From Zea mays (Eukaryota; Streptophyta; Magnoliopsida; Poales; Poaceae), in contig NC_050104.1 of NCBI RefSeq assembly GCF_902167145.1, forward strand, positions 94,747,849 to 94,811,848: a DNA stretch of 64,000 nt. The letters are read 5' to 3'. The notes under the pieces were generated by a model. It did no database searches, was not told the DNA's origin, and saw only the letters and a list, made by a program, of their open reading frames with translations. The translations under genes were made by a program, and so were the position numbers. Positions within the stretch are counted from its first letter, which is position 1. Each line of letters opens with the position of its first letter. Below, in pieces: positions 57,537 through 64,000 of this stretch.

Positions 57537-57647
57537 ATGGCAGCACACGGCTGCCCAGCCACCGTATCAGAGGCCTTGGGGGCTTCACCTCAGTTTACTC
57601 CGTGTGCTGGGCATTCTTGCTTGCCGAAATACAGTGGTTCTTCTTGA
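57537..57647 (+). other. Very short open frame in a GC-richer island, unknown
   Basis: ATG 57537 to TGA 57645, 36 codons (MAAHGCPATVSEALG...). The surrounding 57340-57720 is richer in GC than its flanks and has CT-rich sequence before the ATG, as a plant 5' leader would. There is no homology that I recognise; it may be a gene fragment or chance. Confidence 0.2.
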
Positions 57648-57719
57648 GCTGGAGTTGATAATGTAGTAGCTCTCGTTCTTCCGAGTTCTCGTACGTGTGG
57701 CACACTCCACGTGGTAGTG

Positions 57720-58736
57720 AGTGTCTCTATCATTATCTTAAGGATTAAAAAATCTGTTCGGTAGCCGCCCGCCTAGATTTATTGAGGAAGAGGCCAAATC
57801 TGAAATAGATCAAAAAAAAAACCCAAGTGGCCACTTGTACTAACGGTCAAGTCAGGTGACATTGGTGAGTAGTAGCCAGAAAAGTATGAGATCCATAGCG
57901 CGGTCCACCTAAGTCGACAATAAAACATATCTGTTTGATGTTGACATCGACAAAGATGTACATGCTAATTCGTTAAGCTTTAGGTCCAGGTGGACGACCA
58001 TTATATGGGGTCGTAGTGCTTTTACTTGTTATAATTGACCATAGGTGGTACGGACATGTTATTTAGACGTGTTTTTAGGTTTTATATTTTAGAGCATATA
58101 TAGCTACAGTCATATAAATAGTTGTGATGATCGTATTAATGTTTATAGAAATTTGATAGGATAACGGGGTGGAGGTCTTTTTTTTCTCCTTAGCTAGCCG
58201 TGGTTGTCTTAACCTCTTGTACTTTTCTTTCTTAACTACACTGTGTTGTGCTCTATCTCTATTCGGAAATCATGGTTTTGACCCGGATCGCCTACATGGT
58301 TACGCCTTTTTAATTTGTTGTTGTAAGAGATAAGTATGTGCCGTTTCGTTCATCAATACTAATGCGGCAAAACCGATAAACAATTGCAATGACGATGCAC
58401 AGAGAATTATAGCTTTCCCATTTTCACCGCGGAAGAGGATTTAGGAGAGACAAATCCTCATCTGCTTACATATTTCTAGGTCGAATATTCTTCTTCGAAT
58501 TCGAGATAATTGGATATTTGTCATTAGATTGAAATTGTTTCGTCAAATTACCATCCAGTTGATATTTCATAGACTCAGATGAACTCATAATTTATAGGCA
58601 CATTGGCAACTATAACAACAAAGCAACGTTCTAAGTGTGGTAAGATACCAATTATTCCTTTTAGGAAGCGGATACCACATCATATATATATACAATATAT
58701 GCACATATAGCTTACAGAAAACGTGCACACATCACC
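57720..58736. other. AT-rich intergenic sequence, nothing recognised
   Basis: No open frame, repeat or domain could be supported. Confidence 0.4.
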
Positions 58737-58769
58737 ATGGATGGAGCCACCGAAGTCAAGAAAGGGGAC

Positions 58770-59250
58770 CCAGATGTTAGCAGGAAGACTTGCCGATCTG
58801 AATCGATTTATCTCAAGATTAGCATAACGAAGCTTACCATTCTTCGAAGTGCTAAAGTCAGCAAAAGTATTTCATTGGGGACCAGCGCAGCAGCAAGCCT
58901 TCGAAGAGTTGAAGCAATAGTTGATCCAGCTAACAACTCTTTCCCTGCCATCGCCAGGGGCTCCTCTTCTACTATATGTGTCAGCTTCGCATTGCACTGT
59001 AAGTGCCACCTTGGTCTAGGAAAAAGAGGTAGAAGGGGTGAAAAAACAAATGACAGTATACTTCGTCTCCGAAGTGTTGGACCCATCAAAAAAATTACAG
59101 AAATGGAAAAGGTCCTCTATGCAATCCTAATGGTCTCTAGAAAGCTTCGGTATTACTTACAATCCCACAATATCATCATACCTTCGCCATAGTCCTTGAA
59201 AGATATCATAAGAAAGAGAGAAGCTTTATGGCAGATTGGAAAGTAGGCTG
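58770..59250 (+). pseudogene. RT/RNase H relic of a Tat-lineage gypsy element
   Basis: Translated across several frame breaks, the region reads RLADLNRFISRLA, LPFFEVLKSAKVFHWGPA, FEELKQ, GAPLLLYVSASHCTVSA, VYFVSEVLDPSKK, and after a shift KVLYAILMVSRKLRYYLQSH and REALWQIGK. This is the end of RT and the start of RNase H as in Tat-lineage elements (Grande, Cinful, Huck type). Stops and shifts make it a relic. It is separate from the Huck-type copy, which lost this part. Confidence 0.8.
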
Positions 59251-59364
59251 TTGAACAAACGTGTATTCCCCCAAGCATAATGTGAAAAACACATATGCAT
59301 CAACTTCGGATATGATGATAAAAGAAAATAAAGAGTTAATCCCCAAGCATGAAGGTAAGTAGGG

Positions 59365-59672
59365 AATCACCTAATAAAGGTGAAAAGCTTCGAAGTCGTT
59401 CCTAAGGGAAAGCAGAGCTCAAATCTAATCACCTAGTAAAGGCTAAAAGGCTCCAAAGTCGTTCCTAAGGGAATGAAGAGCTCAAATCTAATTACCTAGT
59501 AAAGGTGAAAAAGCTCCAAAGTCATTCCTAAGGGAATGCAGAGCTCAAATCTAATCATCTAGTAAAGGTTAAAAGCTCCGAAGTTGTTCCTATGGGAATG
59601 CATAGCTTAAGCGTAATCGCCTAGTAAAGGTGATTCTACTCCAAGGTTATTCCCAAGGGAATACAGTCATAA
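59365..59672. repeat. Five-unit 62-63-bp tandem array
   Basis: Units start at 59365, 59427, 59490, 59553 and 59615 with AATCACCTAGTAAAGG or close variants, and contain TCCTAAGGGAATGCAGAGC. The array lies just downstream of the RNase H relic, so it may belong to the same old element's 3' region. Confidence 0.88.
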
Positions 59673-60039
59673 GGACGAAGGCACTAAAGTAAGAATGCCA
59701 GTCAACTTTCAAGTTGTTTTTGACAAGTGTAATGCAGGAGGTGATATCTGCAAGCATTTGCTAAGGTCAAGCTTCGGTGGCCTTGTTACGAGTGAAAAGA
59801 AGGGAATATGTTTTTCGTCTTTGGCTCAAAAACAAGTAAGTTTTGGTTTGACGCGCAACAAAGCATTTGGAATGAAAAGAAAAGGTGACGAAAGGTAAAG
59901 TGTTATGATACAACAACAACATTTTAGCTACATAAATGTGCATTCACAAACAAAAGTTCCTTCGGCACATAATTCCATAATCCAGGCTTGGTAGTCAGGC
60001 CCAGCAAGCCCTGAGGCAGTGGTTAACGTTGTTTCGAAG

Positions 60040-60819
60040 GGAGCTCAAGGTTAGGAGAGCCAAGGCTACCGAGGGTTAGGTTCACGCTGGGATTTCCGAG
60101 GTTGCCAAGGACACCCTCTATAAACTCATCGCTCGGACAAAAGAGTTTAGCCACGGGTTGAGGCCGCAGAGCGAGCTCCTTCCTCAGCCCAAGATCAAGC
60201 CGAGGTTGCCAAAAAATGTTGTGGCTACCATAGCCCAGTCAGAAGTCATAGAGACGCGGGTTGAGGTAGAGTGGAAGGCAAGGGACGAGGCCACTGCCAC
60301 GTTGGTGTCGTCGGTGGCCGACCTCGAGACGAAGGTCAGGGTCACTGTCATTGGTAACTCTCTTTCCCATGCTTCTCTTCCATTTTCACATTCAATTTGG
60401 CAGGACTGTCATTTATCATTTCATTAGGCAGAGCTCTCGGACAAGCTTTCCCCGGTAGAGGCCAACTTCACTGAGGTGATGAATCAACTTGTGGCGCTCA
60501 ACGCTTAGCATGTCATCCTGTCCAGTGCCATCATATGATCATCTCAAGGTGCCGCAGCCGGAGGGCACATCCATATCAGACGATTGGGTAGCCCGTGCCG
60601 TCGACCGCGTTCAAGAGTTTGAGGTGGACGCTCTCCGGCTAGGGGTAAACCATGCCTTCATTGTCACCCGCTCTTGTTACAACGATTCAATCGTGATGGT
60701 CTAGACGAGCCACAGTTTTGCCCTCAAATGGTGGGACGATGAGTTGGACGATCTGGAGGTGGTGATCAACCCCTACGCTCGGTGTCTGGCTAACCGCTTT
60801 ATCGAACTAGTGCTCTCTA
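60040..60819 (+). pseudogene. Gene-like relic with a probable intron, function unknown
   Basis: GC-rich coding-like sequence in an AT-rich setting. An open frame from 60158 runs into a GT at 60354; a matching AG ends at 60431. Removing these 78 bases keeps the frame (phase 1) and gives ELSDKLSPVEANFTEVMNQL, a helical segment, before a stop. Further coding-like pieces follow (WVARAVDRVQEFEVDALRLG; SFALKWWDDELDDLEVVINP; ARCLANRFIELVLE), with stops between. The last piece is cut by the CACTA element and resumes at 61970. I do not recognise the protein; it may be a transposon-borne or decayed host gene. Confidence 0.45.
60817..60819. repeat. Target-site duplication (CTA) of the CACTA element, left copy
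   Basis: CTA before CACTACCG; repeated at 61967-61969. Confidence 0.8.
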
Positions 60820-61966
60820 CACTACCGAAATCTAGCTCTTTATCGAGTGCTTGGCGCTTTGCCGAGTGTATTTTATCGGGCACTCGACAAAGAATTCATT
60901 GTCGAGTGCCACTCTTGGCGAAATAAAACTCTCGTCACAAACCTTATTTACTGAGGGCAAAACACTCGGTGTAGAAAGACACTCGGCGAAGAATGCGACC
61001 CTCAGCAAAGGGTCGTCAGCAGCCGTCTATAGTTGACGATCGTTAACTTCGCTGAGTGTTATCTAGCAAATACTCGACAAAGTATATTTTGCCGAGTGTC
61101 TTTCCTTGACACTCGGCAAAGTATATTTTTTCCCTATATGTTCAATTTTGGCATAATTATAAAAGTGTTTGCTATAACTATCAGATTTAGTTCGTTTAAT
61201 TGAATTTCTTCGGATAATTCAGATTTGAACTGCAACTACCAGATCTCAAAAATGATATTCATGTTATTTAGCATAAGTTACGACCTTTTTCAGAAACATA
61301 TCAGAATTTTCGAACACCATTCTCATAAAACATGACCGCGAACTTGCGATCCAGTTGTTTTAAAATTGTATAAAACACAAACAAAAACATGAAACTTGTC
61401 GACATGTCATGATATCATATGTAGAGACTCTAATAAAAATTTGAGACTGTTTCGAGAAACTTGTCACATACTATGTGTAGAAACTCGGCACTCGACAAAG
61501 AAGCAACATTTGTCAAGTGCCACCAAATGCACTCGACAAAGCTACTAGCAAAGGGGTCCACTGGTGCTCCTGTTACCGAGAGCTAGTACCATGGCACTCG
61601 GCAAAGAAAGAGCCTTTGTCGAGCGCCTCTTGGAGCACTCGACAAAGGGATTGGCAAAGGAGCTCACGGGGGCTTCTTTGTCGAGCGCTAGTACAGCAGA
61701 CACTCGGCAAAGAAGAAGCCTTTGCCGATCTAGTAGGACACTCGGTAAAGGCTCTATCACCGTTACTTGGCGCCTTGACCGCGACTTTTCTTTGTCAAGT
61801 ATAAGGTGGCACTCGACACCGAGTGTCTAACAAAAAGTACTCACGATAAAGAAGCAGTTGCGGATGTACAATTTACCTAGACTTTTTTTGCCGAGAGTCA
61901 CACTCGATAAAGACATCGCCGAGTGTTTTTCATTGGCACTCGGCAAAGCAATTGTGTTCGGTAGTG
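60820..61966. mobile_element. Non-autonomous CACTA (En/Spm-type) DNA transposon, 1147 bp
   Basis: The terminal inverted repeats are CACTACCGAAA at the left and TTCGGTAGTG at the right, flanked by the 3-bp duplication CTA typical of this superfamily. Both ends carry many subterminal CACTCGGCAAAG/CTTTGCCGAGTG motifs in both orientations, the presumed transposase-binding sites. The middle (61100-61490) is AT-rich and has no transposase frame. Small frames such as 61517-61804 arise from the repeats. Confidence 0.92.
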
Positions 61967-61969
61967 CTA

Positions 61970-62218
61970 GAAGGAATTAGAGGGGTTTAGTTTCTTTTTC
62001 GGACAAAACTTGTGGGAGCTTTTTGTATTAAAGAAGACTCAGGTTGTAACATGTTTTTTTGTCAACCCACTCTACTTTTTCTCGACCATAAGTATCTGGA
62101 AGCAGTCGTCCGTGATTCCAGGGCCCCCAATTTCATTAGTGAGCGATGCCTTCGCCTTTCTGGGAATCTCTTTGCTCACGTTTGTTGCTTTCTAGTGCCT
62201 TTGGCGGGTAAAGAGTAG
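61970..62218 (+). pseudogene. Continuation of the gene-like relic after the CACTA element
   Basis: With the CACTA element and one CTA removed, the frame ending FIELVL continues into EGIRGV and then, past a stop, GAFCIKEDSGCNMFFCQP. This shows that the transposon inserted into already coding-like sequence. Confidence 0.4.
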
Positions 62219-63478
62219 AGATTTGTACGTGTTTGCCCTTCCATCCTGATCCCTTGGTCAGGCAACCTTGAGTTTGGTTGTCATAGGGTTATGCCTCGCA
62301 GACAGCGTTATGAGTCGGGCAAGAACGGGGTGGTCGTTTTTACTTTTTAAAGAGCAGGAGTAACATAGTTGTTTAATAGATGTAGGTTTTCAATAGTTTA
62401 GTAAGCATGAAGCAGAGAGACAATAAAAATAACGACGCGTATGAAATTTTTGTGCAATGACATGAATACACTGGTAGGTGGATAATGATGCGCCTGAAAA
62501 AAAAATGCTATCTTTTAGCTATAATTTTACAGTAGCGTTATACTTCTAGTAGAATGGATAATGATCAAGTTTTATAGCTGGAAGGAAATAACTTTACCAA
62601 GGCGATAGGCATTATTGCTGGTAATTTGAGGCGGTGAATGTCTTAGCTGCTCTGGATACCGCGGCATGCAAGGAATAGGCCTGGTGCAGCTGACAATGTA
62701 GACAGCAAGAAAGAAATGGAACGCGTGCCCGGAGGCGTATTGTGCAGCACGGCAACAGCGTTCAAATACGCATCAATGAACAATGAACACGCAAGCAGGA
62801 GGTTGAAGACGAGGATAAACGTGTTGGGCCAGGCCCGAGTAGGCCTAACAGAAGGAACCATTTCAGCCACGGAAGGAAAAGAAGCAAAATAGGTAGGCCG
62901 AAATTGTCGATGTTTCGGCCCATATAGTGAATGCTGGTGTTCTTTTCCTTTTCTAGAGAACAGGAAGCCTGGGAGGTGGAGCCGTGGAGGTGTGCACGTG
63001 CATTCAAATTGGCCATCAGTAAACATGGAACAGTTTGCGCTTTACGGAAACTAAGAGTTTTTAGGAACCTTTACCAACACATTTTTTCTTGTATGTTTGC
63101 GCATGAACTGGATATGACATGCATGATTTTTTTAAAAAAAAAAAACTTAGCAAGATGCTGTAATGCGTTAGAAGTATATAATCAAGCATAATTAATTTTG
63201 TACTTACCTTACTTAGGCCTCTAATATTTAGAGGATGTCAAGCTTGAGCGTGGACACTTGTGGGGGGAAAACCAGAACGAACAGATTTGTGGTAAAAAAA
63301 ACAAGACTCAAACGTTGGGTTCAATCCGAGAAGACATGGATCAGATCATGTGAAAAACCTTGATACAGATCATTTTGGCTGGATGCTCAAGGTGGGCGAG
63401 AGGTGGAAAGACAAATATCTGTCGCCACCAGGATCTACTCAAGTCCCCTGGGGAGCCCTAGGAGCATTAGACCACTAA
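62219..63478. other. Unassigned sequence
   Basis: No gene could be supported. A minus-strand frame at 62643-63026 (127 codons) has a hydrophobic segment (FILVFNLLLACSLFIDAYL) but no recognised family and no supporting context. Confidence 0.35.
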
Positions 63479-63723
63479 TGGCTTGTTTGGGAGCAAGAAG
63501 ATTAGAGGGATTGAAGGGTCTAAAATCCCTTTTTATCTCCGCAATCTCTTACAATCCCCTTATCCCAAACACACCCTAATATATTTTGGAGGTCTAAGAT
63601 ATCCACGATTAGGACTTGTTTGGGAGATACCGGATTGAAGGGTTTAGCCCATTCGATCTCCTCCAATCCCATGGCTCCAACCCTTCAACCCCTTCTAATT
63701 CCATGGCTCCCAAACAAACCCTT
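63479..63723. mobile_element. Tourist-like MITE, about 245 bp
   Basis: The inverted ends GGCTTGTTTGGGAGC (63480-63494) and GCTCCCAAACAAACC (63706-63720) match in 14 of 15 positions. TAA flanks both sides (63476-63478 and 63724-63726). The internal GGACTTGTTTGGGAG at about 63612 suggests a nested or duplicated structure. No coding capacity. Confidence 0.75.
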
Positions 63724-63730
63724 TAAGGTA

Positions 63731-63960
63731 TGACTAGCAAAGTGACCATACCTTGTTACGGTTTCTATTTATGCTTAAGTATGGAATACAAAACATAAAA
63801 ACATGTGGTTTGAGTTGGCTAGGTGGGTGTTAATGTGGGTCTAGGGTCAATAACCATGGTTCAATCCCTATTTATACATATTTTTAACATTTTTATAATT
63901 TAAATGTGGGCACGATAACGGGGAAAATCGTGGAACCAGATGTTTTAATATAGTAGAGAT
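63731..63960 (+). repeat. Dispersed short repeat, copy 2
   Basis: Begins GACTAGCAAAGTGACC, contains GTTACGGTTTCTATTTA and ACCATGGTTCAATCCC, and ends GATGTTTTAATATAGTAGAG. Motifs occur in the same order as in 56311-56610. Confidence 0.5.
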
Positions 63961-64000
63961 TGTTTTGGTAGAATGTATGTGTAACACTATTTTTCAAACA

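Noticed and set aside
57148..57588. 146-codon minus-strand frame
   Set aside because: It is opposed by plus-strand frames of similar size and shows no domain, so it was not called as a gene.
61517..61830. Frames inside the CACTA element
   Set aside because: They are built from the subterminal CACTCGGCAAAG repeats and are not transposase.
62643..63026. 127-codon minus-strand frame with a hydrophobic stretch
   Set aside because: No family recognised, no clear start context, and the hydrophobic run alone is weak evidence.

Overview
This is a gene-poor intergenic block of a large grass genome, most likely maize (Zea mays) or a close relative. The evidence is the density of nested LTR retrotransposons, the recognisable Huck-type and Opie/Ji-type sequences, grass-type CACTA and Tourist-like elements, and the absence of any convincing intact host gene. 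No tRNA, rRNA, CRISPR array or prokaryotic feature was seen.

Layout. (1) 289-11360: a Huck-type gypsy (Tat lineage) element on the minus strand, TSD GTTAT. It has four in-frame TAG stops, one frameshift, and an internal deletion from mid-RT to the last codons of pol. (2) 13504-44814: a minus-strand solo LTR of a chromovirus-like family, TSD CAAAG. It is split by (3) 14581-42200: a minus-strand, gag-only copia-like element ('element C'), TSD AGGTC. C in turn holds two young elements: (4) 15205-27015, a full-length Tekay-type chromovirus ('element B', TSD GATTT) in C's 3' LTR, with an extra ORF ahead of gag; and (5) 28743-38263, a full-length Opie/Ji-type copia element ('element D', TSD CTTTT) in C's internal region. 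(6) 45313-52942: a second, older gag-only copy of the C family ('C2'). Its left LTR contains an Opie/Ji-type solo LTR (46152-47358, TSD GTTTA) and its internal region a Tourist-like MITE. (7) The oldest layer (11366-13498, 44820-45307, 52948-55239) looks like remains of a decayed copia-like element with a 3' LTR at about 53641-55239. (8) 55240-64000: AT-rich sequence with MITE-like repeats, a Tat-lineage RNase H relic, a 62-63 bp tandem array, an intron-containing gene-like relic split by a 1.15 kb non-autonomous CACTA element (TSD CTA), and another Tourist-like MITE.

How the pieces work together. B and D keep open reading frames for all replication functions and have almost identical LTRs, so they are the recent and possibly competent insertions. 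C and C2 encode only a Gag-like protein with two zinc knuckles, yet share the polypurine-tract region and Met-initiator-type primer site with D. The natural inference is that they were moved by Opie/Ji-type enzymes supplied in trans. The uninterrupted LTR partner of C, or of C2, still carries the empty target site for an insertion in its sister LTR, which confirms two insertion boundaries. Clade and family names come from memory of the families, and all LTR comparisons were made by eye.
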